Position numbers and translations under genes: made by a program | In this document: positions 19,258-28,081 of the stretch, piece after piece | Layout of the letters: the number at the start of each line of letters is the position of its first letter | How positions within the stretch are numbered: position 1 is the first letter of the stretch | Origin: Streptomyces sp. NBC_01803 | GTDB taxonomy: Bacteria > Actinomycetota > Actinomycetes > Streptomycetales > Streptomycetaceae | DNA: 64,000 nucleotides | Direction: 5' to 3' | Assembly: GCF_035917415.1 (NCBI RefSeq) | Contig: NZ_CP109073.1 | Span: 4,262,501-4,326,500 of the forward strand | Notes under the pieces: model-generated | Seen by the model: the letters and a program-made list of their open reading frames with translations, nothing else | Told to the model about the DNA's origin: nothing | The model's database searches: none

Positions 19258-19444
19258 GTTCCGGGCCCTCCCCCTCACGTTTCCGGCACGGGCCACGGCC
19301 AGCAGTATGCCGTTCGGCCGGAGCGGGCACACAGCCCTTGCCGAGATCTTGTCGTGATCGCGATGTGTGGGGCGCCGCGAGCCCCTTCCCCGCAATCACG
19401 CGGGCGGCGGTCCGGTGGTTCCCGGCACGCGGCAGGATCGTCGT

Positions 19445-20017
19445 ATGACCAGTCAGCCCGATTTCGCGCTGCCCATGACCGTCCGGCTCTCCGGGCACGG
19501 CGTCCACCTCCGGCACTGGCTGCCCGAGGACGCCGACACCATGACGGAGCTCTTCGACGACCCGGACATCGCCCGGTGGACGCCGCTGCGCTCCCCGTTC
19601 GACGAGGACGCCGCCCGTGAGTACCTGAGCAACGCGCTGGCCCGCCAGTCGGCCGGCACCCGTATCCAACTGGCCGTCACCACGGACGGGTTGGCGCCGC
19701 TGGGCGAGGTCGTGCTGCTGCCGGGCGAGGACGGCCGCCGCGAAGTGGAGCTGGGCTACATGGTCGGCCGCCGCCACCGCGGCCAGGGGCTGGCGCGGCG
19801 CGCGCTGACGGTGCTCACGGACTTCACGCACCGCGAGCTGGCACCCGCCCGCGTGGTGCTGCGGATCGACCGGGAGAACGAAGCGAGCAACGCGGTGGCG
19901 CGCGCCGTCGGCTACCGGCTCACGGACGACGAGCCGATGCTCAGGGACGGCACGCACCACCGGTTCACGCTGATGACGTGGGAGCACGCGCCGGACCCCG
20001 GCGCCCTGCCGGAGTGA
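19445..20017 (+). CDS. GNAT-family N-acetyltransferase (RimJ/RimL-like)
   Basis: A 190-aa enzyme of the acetyltransf_3 type. LRHWLPEDADTM at the start, EVELGYMVGRRHRGQGLARRAL with the acetyl-CoA pyrophosphate-binding R/QxxGxG/A loop (about 102-120), and RIDRENEASNAVARAVGY near 140-158 are RimJ/RimL-type signatures. It probably acetylates a protein N-terminus or a small amine; the substrate is unknown. It is divergent from glnX and convergent with mscS. Confidence 0.87.
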   Translation: MTSQPDFALPMTVRLSGHGVHLRHWLPEDADTMTELFDDPDIARWTPLRSPFDEDAAREYLSNALARQSAGTRIQLAVTTDGLAPLGEVVLLPGEDGRREVELGYMVGRRHRGQGLARRALTVLTDFTHRELAPARVVLRIDRENEASNAVARAVGYRLTDDEPMLRDGTHHRFTLMTWEHAPDPGALPE

Positions 20018-20033
20018 CGCGCGCCGCTCCGCG

Positions 20034-20981
20034 CTACCCCTCCGCGGCTCCGCCGCCGCCCCCGCCTCCGCCCGCGCTGTCCGCCGCGGCCGGGCCGCCG
20101 CCCCCCGCCGCTGCCGGGGGACCAGGGGAAAGCGACGGACCCGATGCCTCCGGCTGGGTGATACCCGCGCCGCCCAGGACCCGTTTGATCCGCCAGCGCA
20201 GCTCCCGTTCCACCACCGAAGCCTTGCCCGGCTGGGTCTTGACGATGACCCGGAGCACCAGCTGCTCGCCGGCGACCGACTCGACGCCCAGCACCTCCAC
20301 CGGCTCCCACAGCAGCTCGTCCCAGGGCGCGGTGTCGGACAGGTCGTCGCCGACCATGGCGATGAGCTTACGGATCTGGTCGAGGTCGGCGTCCGCCTCC
20401 ACGGTGACGTCGACGCCGGCGGTGGCCCAGCCCTGGCTGAGGTTGCCCACCCGCTTGATCTCGCCGTTGCGGACATACCAGGTCTCGCCGGTGTCGCCGC
20501 GCAGGGTCGTCACCCGCAGCCCGATCTCCAGCACCGTGCCGCTGGCCTCACCGACGTCGATGGTGTCCCCGACGCCGTACTGGTCCTCCAGCAGCATGAA
20601 CAGGCCGCTCAGCACGTCCGCCACCAGGCTGCGCGCCCCGAAGCCGATCGCCACGCCCGCGATGCCCGCGCTGGCCATCAGCGGGCCGAGCCGCACCCCC
20701 AGCTCGTCCAGCACCATCAGGGCCGCCGTGCCGAGCACCAGCACCGAGGCCGTGCTGCGCAGCACCGAGCCGATCGTCTCCGAACGCTGCCTGCGCCGTT
20801 CGGGGTTGACCAGCAGTCCGCCGAGCGCGGCCGAGCGCCGCTTGTCGCTGTCCTCGCGGTTCAGCCGCGCGATGAGCCGGGTGATGGCGCGGCGCACGAC
20901 GAAGCGCGCGGTGAACGCGATGCCCAGGATCAGCAGGACGCGCAGCCCGGACGCGAGCCAGGCTTCCCAGTTGTCTCGCAT
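20034..20981 (-). CDS. MscS-family mechanosensitive ion channel
   Basis: A 315-aa membrane protein. A hydrophobic segment near the N-terminus (about 12-30) and two further helices (about 80-130) precede the conserved pore-lining GVAIGFGARSLVADVLSGLFML, then LEDQYGVGDTID and the beta domain. This is the core architecture of small-conductance mechanosensitive channels, which release solutes on osmotic downshock. The C-tail is Ala/Gly/Ser-rich and low complexity, common in Streptomyces homologues. Confidence 0.92.
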   Translation of the reverse strand: MRDNWEAWLASGLRVLLILGIAFTARFVVRRAITRLIARLNREDSDKRRSAALGGLLVNPERRRQRSETIGSVLRSTASVLVLGTAALMVLDELGVRLGPLMASAGIAGVAIGFGARSLVADVLSGLFMLLEDQYGVGDTIDVGEASGTVLEIGLRVTTLRGDTGETWYVRNGEIKRVGNLSQGWATAGVDVTVEADADLDQIRKLIAMVGDDLSDTAPWDELLWEPVEVLGVESVAGEQLVLRVIVKTQPGKASVVERELRWRIKRVLGGAGITQPEASGPSLSPGPPAAAGGGGPAAADSAGGGGGGGGAAEG

Positions 20982-21653
20982 GCGGTCCTCTTCAGTCCTC
21001 TCCCGCTTCCCCGGTCACCGGCCCACGGTAGTCACGTTCCCCGGTCGGCGCCCATTTCCGCGAGGGCACGCGGTCAAGGGGCGTCGCCGGCGCGGGTGCC
21101 ACGGGGCCGGCCGCCGGAGGTGGGATGCGCGGCGAGGAGAGCGGGGAGCGGTTCGCGCGCGGGCCATGCTCGGCCGCTGGGAGCGCGGCGAGAGCAAGTC
21201 CGAGAGGGCCGTGCTCCGCGCGGCCCCACCCACCCCGAGGCGGCGCGGAGTGTCCGGACCGCCTTCGGCGGAACAGATCCTCCCCGCCCCGCGAGCCGCC
21301 TTCCCGGCGGATCCGGACATCGAGACGCGCGCCGGCCTGGTCCTCACCCGGGGCCTGGGCGTGGCGCTGGTCCGCTAGGTACTGAGGCTGGAGCCAGTGG
21401 CGTCGATGGATCGCGAGGAGCTGATCCGCGCCGTCGACGCCGGCCTTCAGCGCCACCTCACCGCGCCCCTGCGCGGAAGGGATCAGCCACGGCGGGGAGG
21501 TGGGAAAAGCGGGAGGCAAGGGAGCCCTGTGGTGAACGACACAATCAGTACATATCGCGATCGTGGTGGCGCGGGCGGCGGTGCGCGGGACACACTGGGG
21601 GAGATCGTCCCGGCGCGAGCCACGTGCCGCCGACGGAAACGGAGGGCGTTTTC
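20982..21653. other. Intergenic stretch without a supported gene
   Basis: These roughly 670 bases between mscS and the HNH gene contain several overlapping open frames on both strands, but none has a good start, ribosome-binding site or recognisable motif. A short plus-strand frame at 21280-21378 (PADPDIETRAGLVLTRGLG) and the next at 21397 look like possible remnants, but I cannot assign them. A relatively AT-rich patch at 21540-21565 may contain the HNH promoter. Confidence 0.5.
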
Positions 21654-22190
21654 GTGCCACACGTCTTGGTCCTCAACGCGTCGTACGAGCCACTTGGGGT
21701 CGTACCGGTCCGCCGCGCACTGATCCTGCTGCTCAACGACAAGGCCGTGAGTCTTGAGGACTCCGGGGCCCTGATGCGCAGTGCCACCGACGCTATACCA
21801 GCCCCGAGCGTCGTGCGGCTCAAGCGCTTCGTGCGCGTCCCGTACCGCACCGCCGTGCCGCTCACCCGGCGGGCGCTCTTCGCCCGCGACGGCGGTCGCT
21901 GCGCCTACTGCGGCGGCGCCGCCACCAGCGTCGACCACGTCATCCCGCGCAGCCGGGGCGGTCAGCACGCCTGGGACAACGTCGTCGCCGCCTGCCGCAG
22001 CTGCAACCACATCAAGGCCGACCGGCATGTCGCCGAGCTCGGCTGGCGGCTCCGACATACGCCCGGGCCGCCGACGGGGCTGGCCTGGCGCATCATCGGC
22101 ACCGGCCACCGTGACCCGCGGTGGCTCCCGTATCTGCGGCCGTACGGCGCCGACGACGCGCTGGCCAGAATCGAGGGCAGACACGCCTGA
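21654..22190 (+). CDS. HNH endonuclease
   Basis: A 178-aa protein starting at GTG 21654 with GGAGGG at 21641. The HNH domain (about 80-125) has CAYCG, VDHVIPRSRGG and NVVAACRSCNHIKADR, giving the paired CxxC zinc ligands and the catalytic His-Asn-His. The N-terminal VLVLNASYEPLGVVPVRRALILLLNDKA is the conserved leader of a widespread actinobacterial HNH family found on core chromosomes, not a phage terminase type. Role unknown, probably DNA repair or processing. Confidence 0.9.
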   Translation: MPHVLVLNASYEPLGVVPVRRALILLLNDKAVSLEDSGALMRSATDAIPAPSVVRLKRFVRVPYRTAVPLTRRALFARDGGRCAYCGGAATSVDHVIPRSRGGQHAWDNVVAACRSCNHIKADRHVAELGWRLRHTPGPPTGLAWRIIGTGHRDPRWLPYLRPYGADDALARIEGRHA

Positions 22191-22301
22191 CCACCGCCCC
22201 TCGGGAAAAATCCCGCCCCGACGCCGCCGTCGCGGCAAATTTTCCGCCGCAAGGCATGTGAGCTGCGTCGCTTTCCCGTCGCGGGAAAGGGTGCGGTGGC
22301 G

Positions 22302-22329
22302 TTGACTGGGTAAGAGCACTCCCTACAGT
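22302..22329 (+). promoter_or_regulatory. Candidate vegetative promoter for the small ORF-malQ operon
   Basis: TTGACT (22302-22307) and TACAGT (22324-22329) are separated by 16 nt. This is close to the Streptomyces HrdB/sigma-70 consensus and lies 28 nt before the GTG of the small ORF upstream of malQ. Confidence 0.6.
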
Positions 22330-22357
22330 CCGCCGCCGTCAGCGAACGGAGTCCCCC

Positions 22358-22621
22358 GTGGCAGGAGCCGCCCGGGTCATCAATGATCCGGCACACGACC
22401 TGGCAGTGCCTCCCCGGATACCCCCATGGACGGTGCCCAATCCCGACGGGCCCGCCCTGATCCGTATGTCCGAGGGCACCTCCGCCCGTGAGGTCCCGCT
22501 GACCAGCGAGCCGCCGCTGGGCGACCTCACCCCGCTCACCGCGGAACAGCCGCTGGCCATCCTGCCCCCCCTCACCGCGGAGCCCAACGGCCGCGGCGGC
22601 GCGGAGGCCGGCGAGGGCTGA
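22358..22621 (+). CDS. Small Pro/Leu-rich protein encoded directly upstream of malQ
   Basis: An 87-aa protein of low complexity, containing repeated PPLT(A/S)E-type motifs (SEPPLGDLTPLTAEQPLAIL, then PPLTAEP). It starts at GTG 22358, 28 nt after a good promoter, and has a GGAG seven nt before the start. Its TGA overlaps the malQ ATG (TGATG), so malQ translation is probably coupled to it. I do not recognise a family; it could be a real small protein or serve chiefly to bring ribosomes to malQ. Confidence 0.6.
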   Translation: MAGAARVINDPAHDLAVPPRIPPWTVPNPDGPALIRMSEGTSAREVPLTSEPPLGDLTPLTAEQPLAILPPLTAEPNGRGGAEAGEG

Positions 22622-24660
22622 TGGACCGGCTGTCGCGCCTGGCCGCGACGCATGGCGTCGCCACCTCCTACGAACCGGCGCCCGGCCGCCGGGTCAAGGT
22701 GCCCAGGGACACGGTCGTCGCCGTCCTGGCCGCGCTGGGCGTGGCCGCCGACGACCCCGGACCCGCCGCCCGGCCCCGGCTCCTGCCGCCCACCGTGGTG
22801 GTGCGCGACACCGGCCGGGCCGCGGCGCCGCCCGCCCTGTCCGCCCTCCCGGAGGGCACCGCGCTGCGGGTCGAGACCGAGGACGGCGAGACCCGCGACT
22901 ACGCGGGCGCGCCGCTCCCGCTCGGCTGCCACACGCTGCGCGCCGAGACCCCCGACGGCCGCGCCGCCCGCGCCACGCTCATCGCCGCCCCGGCCCGGCT
23001 GCCCGGCCCGCCGGGCCGCACCGCCGGGTTCCTGGTCCAGCTCTACTCGGTGCTGTCCCACCGTTCCTGGGGCATGGGCGACCTGGTCGATCTCGCTGAC
23101 CTGGCGAGCTGGGCGGGCCACACGCTGGGCGCCGGGTTCATCCAGGTGAACCCCCTGCACGCGGCCGTCCCCGGCGCCTCCGGCGAGGCCACCGACCCCT
23201 CCCCTTACCGCCCCGGCACGCGCCGCTTCGCGGACCCCGTCTACCTGCGGGTCGAGGACATCCCCGAGTACGCCTACCTCGACGCCGACGCCCGGCGGCG
23301 CGCCGACCAGATCCTCTCCCGCGCCGCCGCGCTGCGGGCCGCCGTGCTCGGCAAGGGCGCGCCCATCGACCGCGACGCCGTGTGGACGCTGAAGCAGGAA
23401 GCGCTGGAGATCGTCCGCCGCGTCCCGCTCAGCCCCGGCCGCGCCGCGTCGTACTGGGCCTACCTCGCCCGCCAGGGCCAGGCCCTGGAGGACCACGCCA
23501 CCTGGTCCGCCCTGGCCGAGCTGTACGGGCCCGACTGGCGCGCCTGGCCCGCCGGGCTGCGCGATCCGCGGTCGCCCGAGACCGCCCGGGCCCGGGGCGA
23601 CCACCTGGGGCGCATCGACTTCCACAGCTGGCTCGCCTGGCTCACCGACATCCAGCTCGCCCGCGCCCAGCGGACCGCCGAGCTGGCCGGCATGCCGATC
23701 GGCCTCGTCCACGACCTGGCCGTGGGCGTCCACCCGCACGGGTCCGACGCCTGGGCCCAGCAGGACGTGCTGGCCACCGGCATGTCGGTGGGCGCGCCGC
23801 CGGACGCCTTCAACGACCGGGGCCAGGACTGGGGCCTGCCGCCCTGGCGCCCGGACGCGCTCGCCGAGCGCGGCTACGCCCCCTACCGCGAGCTGGTGGC
23901 CGGGCTGACCCAGCACGCGGGCGCGCTGCGCGTCGACCATGTGATGGGCCAGTACCGGCTGTGGTGGATCCCGGAGGGCGCCGCGCCGCACGAGGGCACC
24001 TACGTCGCGTACGACGCGGACGCCATGCTCGGGGTCCTCGCGCTCGAAGCGCACCGCGCCGGCGTCGCCGTCATCGGCGAGGACCTGGGCACGGTCGAGC
24101 CGGGCGTGCGCGCCGACCTGGCCGAGCGCGGCGTGCTCGGCACCTCGGTGCTGTGGTTCGAGCGGCACTGGGAGCGGCGGAAACAGCCGCCGCTGCGCCC
24201 GGAGGAGTGGCGCTCGGCCTGTCTGGCGGCGGTCACCACGCACGACCTGCCGCCGACCGCCGCCCGGTTGGACGGCTCCTACGTCCGGCTCAAGGAGCGG
24301 CTCGGCCTCCAGGCCGACCCGGCCGAGGCGCTGCGCTCGCTGATGGCGGAGAACGCCGAGTGGCTGGACACCTTCGCCCGCCTCGGGTTGCTGCCGCGCG
24401 CGGCCCCCGAGGAGCAGCGGATCGCCGCCGCCTACCGGTTCCTGGCCCGCACCCCGGCCGCGATGGTCGGCATCTGGCTGCCGGACGCGATCGGCGACCG
24501 CCGCCCGCAGAACCTCCCGGGCACCTGGCGGGAGTACCCGAACTGGCGGCTGCCCGTCGCGGACGGCACCGGCCGGCCGGTGACCCTGGAGGAGCTGACC
24601 GGCTCGTCCCGGGTCGCGGCCCTGGTGAGGGCGGTGCGCGACGAGATGGCGGGGCCGTGA
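22621..24660 (+). CDS. malQ: 4-alpha-glucanotransferase (amylomaltase)
   Basis: A 679-aa glycoside hydrolase family 77 enzyme, which transfers alpha-1,4-glucan chains during maltodextrin/glycogen metabolism in the cytoplasm. Motifs in order: LLSVLSHRSWGMGDLVDL-like entry (QLYSVLSHRSWGMGD, about 140), GAGFIQVNPLHA, DLAVGVHPHGSDAW (about 367), ALRVDHVMGQYRLWWIP with the nucleophile Asp (about 440), VIGEDLGTVEPGVR with the acid/base Glu (about 485) and TTHDLPPTAARLDG with the third carboxylate (about 540). The length is normal for actinobacterial MalQ. The ATG overlaps the stop of the preceding small ORF. Confidence 0.95.
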   Translation: MDRLSRLAATHGVATSYEPAPGRRVKVPRDTVVAVLAALGVAADDPGPAARPRLLPPTVVVRDTGRAAAPPALSALPEGTALRVETEDGETRDYAGAPLPLGCHTLRAETPDGRAARATLIAAPARLPGPPGRTAGFLVQLYSVLSHRSWGMGDLVDLADLASWAGHTLGAGFIQVNPLHAAVPGASGEATDPSPYRPGTRRFADPVYLRVEDIPEYAYLDADARRRADQILSRAAALRAAVLGKGAPIDRDAVWTLKQEALEIVRRVPLSPGRAASYWAYLARQGQALEDHATWSALAELYGPDWRAWPAGLRDPRSPETARARGDHLGRIDFHSWLAWLTDIQLARAQRTAELAGMPIGLVHDLAVGVHPHGSDAWAQQDVLATGMSVGAPPDAFNDRGQDWGLPPWRPDALAERGYAPYRELVAGLTQHAGALRVDHVMGQYRLWWIPEGAAPHEGTYVAYDADAMLGVLALEAHRAGVAVIGEDLGTVEPGVRADLAERGVLGTSVLWFERHWERRKQPPLRPEEWRSACLAAVTTHDLPPTAARLDGSYVRLKERLGLQADPAEALRSLMAENAEWLDTFARLGLLPRAAPEEQRIAAAYRFLARTPAAMVGIWLPDAIGDRRPQNLPGTWREYPNWRLPVADGTGRPVTLEELTGSSRVAALVRAVRDEMAGP

Positions 24661-24686
24661 GGAGGCGGCGGAGGGCGTTCGTTACT

Positions 24687-24917
24687 GTGGTGTCCGTGGT
24701 CAACCTGAACAAGAAGCGCGCCGTCGCCGTCTCCCTCGGCACGGTGCTGCTGACGCTGATGACATCCCCGGCGGCCCACGCACTGAACCGGGACGACGGC
24801 GACGACCCGGGCAGCGGCCTGAGCGTCGCCGAGACGCTCGGTCTCTTCGTGGTGACCCCCATCCTGCTCTTCGCCGTGATCGCCGGCCTGGTGGTCCTGA
24901 GCGACCGCAAGCGCTGA
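24687..24917 (+). CDS. Small secreted or membrane protein
   Basis: A 76-aa protein with an N-terminal signal-like segment (KKRAVAVSLGTVLLTLMTSP ending AHA), an acidic middle (RDDGDDPGSG) and one C-terminal transmembrane helix (LFVVTPILLFAVIAGLVVL) followed by SDRKR. GGAGGG precedes a GTG start at suitable distance; 24690 and 24696 are alternatives. It lies 26 nt after malQ. It resembles small conserved Streptomyces membrane proteins, function unknown. Confidence 0.75.
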   Translation: MVSVVNLNKKRAVAVSLGTVLLTLMTSPAAHALNRDDGDDPGSGLSVAETLGLFVVTPILLFAVIAGLVVLSDRKR

Positions 24918-25139
24918 GCCACGGGGGCGCGCCCCTCCGTAGACTGCCGTCACCTGTCTGTCGGTGCGCCCTCGGGTCTGTGCGAAGGCACCCGGCATTG
25001 CCACCGCCGAGCCGTGGAACGAAACGGCACCCGCCGCCCGCTCGGCATCAAGCTCCGCCTCACCTCGGGGGCGGAGCTGCGGCACGCGATCACGGGCCAG
25101 ACCCACCCCGGGGAGCACTACGATGAGCCGGAACAGCCC

Positions 25140-25307
25140 GTCGTGCGCGGCCTGTTCCCCACCCTCCAGGCCGACTGGGCCACGCTGAACGCGACGGACG
25201 CGTGGATCGCGTCCCACGAGGACAGGCCCCCGGCCCTGCGCCGCCTGGTCCTGGAATCCCGCGACGACCTGGCCAGCGCGCTGCGGGCACAGGAACGGGA
25301 CGGGTGA
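25140..25307 (+). pseudogene. 3'-terminal relic of an aminopeptidase N gene
   Basis: The last 55 codons of an open frame here encode VVRGLFP...ATDAW...PPALRRLVLESRDDL...ALRAQERDG and then stop. This aligns without gaps to the extreme C-terminus of the aminopeptidase N at 49156-51747 (IVRGLFP...ALRRLILESRDDLARALRAQERDA), with most residues identical. No further upstream part of aminopeptidase N is recognisable: similarity stops abruptly at 25140. The orientation is opposite to both intact pepN genes. It marks the left edge of the accessory island. Confidence 0.85.
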
Positions 25308-25427
25308 CGTCCGCGGCGGACCTGACCATGTGACCTGGCCCGCCGCGAGGCGACCGGACGGCCCGCCCATGGTGAGCCGTCTCCGCTCCGCGCCAGGGGT
25401 GAGGGACAGCAACGCGTGTTCGACATT

Positions 25428-26027
25428 TCAGGTCGTCTTGTCCGGATATCGGTGAGCGCAGCGTATGCCATGGCGGACGGCGCCAAGTGACGTGCGTCGG
25501 GTCCTGCCACAGGTGGTGCAGCGGGAGGTCCAGGGTAGGGATGTACGGCCTGGATAGCGTTGGAGGGGTTCGTAGCCGGCGGCACGCATCTCCCTGGCGG
25601 CCTGGTCAGGGGTCACGCGAGGGCGGGGCTGCCTGCGGTGGACGCAGCGCTGGCCAACCCTGATCCGTTCCAGCGGGATGAAGCGGTCGCCGACCGGACA
25701 GCCGGGCTGGGTGCAGCACATGCGCCAGGGCACGGTGGCGTTGCCGGGGTAGGGTTCCAGTGGCTCGAAGCCCGCCCGCCCCAGCTCCTGGGCAGCCTTG
25801 GTGTGGTCAACACGCTCGCGGACCGGTGGCCGGTGGCCGCAGCGGCGCAGGCCCATGCGGAGGTGGGCCAGCCACACCCGCCTCACCTGCCGACAGGCAG
25901 GGTGGACGCAGCGCACCTTCCACGAAGCGGTGGCGGTTCCGGGGTAACGGTCCACCGGGTCATAACCAGCGGCCTTGAGCTCGGCGGTCGCTTGCTCGTG
26001 CGTCACGGGCGCATGTGGCTTGGTCAT
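25428..26027 (-). CDS. Protein of three treble-clef-like zinc-binding repeats
   Basis: A 199-aa protein made entirely of three tandem repeats of about 60 residues (9-68, 74-133, 139-199). Each has the pattern A..E...AGY/F.P...YPG....W..(R/C)C, then a second Cys after 2-4 residues, a basic middle, and R.G.RC.H at the end, that is C-x(2-4)-C...C-x-H, the spacing of a zinc-binding treble-clef or ribbon. Repeats of this sort occur in actinobacterial DNA-associated proteins, so nucleic-acid binding is plausible but unproven. The ATG overlaps the stop of the ATPase gene upstream by 4 nt, so the two are co-expressed. Base composition is lower in G+C than the flanking core genes. Confidence 0.75.
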   Translation of the reverse strand: MTKPHAPVTHEQATAELKAAGYDPVDRYPGTATASWKVRCVHPACRQVRRVWLAHLRMGLRRCGHRPPVRERVDHTKAAQELGRAGFEPLEPYPGNATVPWRMCCTQPGCPVGDRFIPLERIRVGQRCVHRRQPRPRVTPDQAAREMRAAGYEPLQRYPGRTSLPWTSRCTTCGRTRRTSLGAVRHGIRCAHRYPDKTT

Positions 26028-26611
26028 GCGGCGTTGACCGGGACTTGGGCCCATACCGTCTTTGTGCAGGCGTCGATGGTGGTGGCCCACACGGTTGCGA
26101 GTTCGTCCAGCAGTACCACGCCACGCCCGGACTCCGCGTCCGCCGTCGCGGCACGCCGTACCGGAACCCGGTCCGGGCGCCGGTCCGTCACAGCGATCCA
26201 CACGAACCCGCCCTGGTGCTTGACCTCGACGTCGACGGTGCCGTGGCTCGGGCTGCCGTGTTCGACCGCGTTGGCGAACAACTCGCTCGCCACGAGCACG
26301 GCATCCGAACAGTCCGTCAGACCCCACCAGCCCGCATGCTCCCGCACCGCCCGCCGCAACTCGCCCGTCGACTGCTTTTCGGCAGGCAGTGTGACCGCGA
26401 AGCGACACTCGGAGGATACGGACGACACCGAGCCGTCCTCGGAGCCGGGAGATCCGCCGCACACAGCGGAGGCGGGCCGCTGCCCGAACATCATCCTCAG
26501 GTGGTACCGGCGCCGGAACCACAGCGCGACGTTGAGAGAACGGCCTACGGGGCAGGCCCGCGAATCGGGCTCAAGGACGGGCCAGCGGAGAAACAACGCG
26601 GTGGTCGACAT
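26024..26611 (-). CDS. Anti-sigma-factor-like ATP-binding protein (HATPase_c_2)
   Basis: A 195-aa protein with a C-terminal GHKL ATPase domain of the SpoIIAB/RsbW type: N-box ELFANAVEHGSP (about 108-120) and G-box SGRGVVLLDELATVWA (about 160-175). It lacks a receiver or phosphoacceptor His, so it is not a complete sensor kinase. Such stand-alone ATPases are abundant in Streptomyces and often sit beside XRE regulators. It is divergent from the XRE gene at 26806 and coupled to the zinc-repeat gene downstream. Start chosen at ATG 26611; an upstream ATG at 26677 is possible. Confidence 0.82.
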   Translation of the reverse strand: MSTTALFLRWPVLEPDSRACPVGRSLNVALWFRRRYHLRMMFGQRPASAVCGGSPGSEDGSVSSVSSECRFAVTLPAEKQSTGELRRAVREHAGWWGLTDCSDAVLVASELFANAVEHGSPSHGTVDVEVKHQGGFVWIAVTDRRPDRVPVRRAATADAESGRGVVLLDELATVWATTIDACTKTVWAQVPVNAA

Positions 26612-26805
26612 ACGTGACACCTCCCGGGACGCCCCTGCTGACGGGGGGTGTCCACTGCTCGACAGTGGGTAGCGCACTCACCGAACCGCAGGCGATCCTG
26701 AGCGAACCAGAAATGACCCGGCCGTCGCATGCGCCTATGCGCCCCCCGCATAGGCATGAACGGAATCCAGACAGCGCGCTGTACGAATCGTTGGGACACA
26801 CACAT

Positions 26806-28059
26806 ATGAACTGGTCGACGCAGGCCATTCGCGATGCATCGAGGACCGGCGACTACGGACGCGTCGTCCGACTCGCGCGACTGGACGCCCGCGTATCGCA
26901 GAAACAACTCGGCGAGGCATGCGGCCTCAGCCAATCGGCTGTCTCGCGGCTGGAGGCCCACGGGACCGGTTCCTACGACATGACGGTCCTGGCCCGGGCC
27001 GCCACACATCTGCACATCCCGCCACGGCTGCTCGGCCTCGCCGATCACCTGGCTTCCCTCCCTGTATTGGACGGAGACGTGGAACGGCGCAACTTTCTGG
27101 CGACTGGCGCGGTGATCGCTGCGGTCCCCGTATTCGGCTCATCCACCCCCGGCAGCCACGCGACGGACGGACAGGCAGCGACGCTGCGCACGGCGACGAC
27201 AGCCTTCCGGCGGCTGGACGGCACCACACCATCACGCCACCTGATCGAACCCGTCCTGGCGCACCTGCGGCTGACGCAGAAGCTCGCCTCGGAAGCCGCT
27301 GACGATCAGCATCGCGGGCGGCTCGCCGCTGCGGGAAGCGAGGCCGCCAGCCTCGCCGGCTGGCTCTCGTGGGACATGGGAGACCACGGATCCGCAAGGA
27401 CGTGGTACGGCAGCGCCATCACCGCCGCTCGACGCTCCTCCGATCGACTTCTGGCCGCCTACCAGCTCGGAAGCCTCGCGCAGCTCGAAGCACATGTCGG
27501 CAACGCCCCCCAGAGTCTGGCGCTCGTCCGGTCCGCGAGGCAGCAACTCGGCAGCGAAAGGCCCGCGATCGCCGACGCCTGGCTTCTCACCATCGAGGCC
27601 CTCGCCCACGCGTCGGCCCATGCGGCCCCGGCGGCCGATCGGGCACTGCGCGCCGCATGGGACGCGGCGGCGAGCATCCACAGCGAGGAGCCTCCGCCCT
27701 GGCCCTGGGTGTTCGCCTTCAACGAGAGCAAGGTAGCCGCCTGCCGCCTCTCCTGCGGAGCGCGCCTGGGGCTGCACGAGTGGGTCTTCTCCGCCCAGGA
27801 CGCCGCCGCAGCCGCCCTGTCGTCGGGCCACGACAAGCAACGGGCACAACTGGTGCTCGATATCGCCTTCGGCCATCTCGCCGCCGGTCGACTGGATGGC
27901 GCATTCACGCTCGGCATGCGAGCGCTGGAGACCGGTCTTCGTTACCGTTCGGGCCGCACCGTGGAACGGGCTCGCGCCCTGCGCAGGGCCTACACCTCGC
28001 CCACTCCTCCGCGAGTGGTCCGCGACTTCGACGAACGGCTGCACGGCGTCTACATGTGA
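26806..28059 (+). CDS. XRE-family transcriptional regulator with C-terminal TPR-like domain
   Basis: A 417-aa regulator. The N-terminal Cro/C1 helix-turn-helix (about 20-75) contains VSQKQLGEACGLSQSAVSRLEAHG, with clear recognition helix. The remaining 300 residues are Ala/Leu-rich helices resembling the TPR-like sensory domains of Streptomyces XRE regulators. ATG 26806 is chosen because it places the HTH at the usual distance; the longer frame runs into the divergent ATPase promoter region. The next gene begins 22 nt after its stop. It is the nearest regulator to the lanthipeptide genes and is the best candidate for controlling them. Confidence 0.88.
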   Translation: MNWSTQAIRDASRTGDYGRVVRLARLDARVSQKQLGEACGLSQSAVSRLEAHGTGSYDMTVLARAATHLHIPPRLLGLADHLASLPVLDGDVERRNFLATGAVIAAVPVFGSSTPGSHATDGQAATLRTATTAFRRLDGTTPSRHLIEPVLAHLRLTQKLASEAADDQHRGRLAAAGSEAASLAGWLSWDMGDHGSARTWYGSAITAARRSSDRLLAAYQLGSLAQLEAHVGNAPQSLALVRSARQQLGSERPAIADAWLLTIEALAHASAHAAPAADRALRAAWDAAASIHSEEPPPWPWVFAFNESKVAACRLSCGARLGLHEWVFSAQDAAAAALSSGHDKQRAQLVLDIAFGHLAAGRLDGAFTLGMRALETGLRYRSGRTVERARALRRAYTSPTPPRVVRDFDERLHGVYM

Positions 28060-28081
28060 GCGAAGGCAAGGGGTAACCGAC

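Noticed and set aside
20992-21660. Minus-strand open frame of 222 codons between mscS and the HNH gene
   Set aside because: No ribosome-binding site, composition typical of noncoding high-G+C frames, and no motif.
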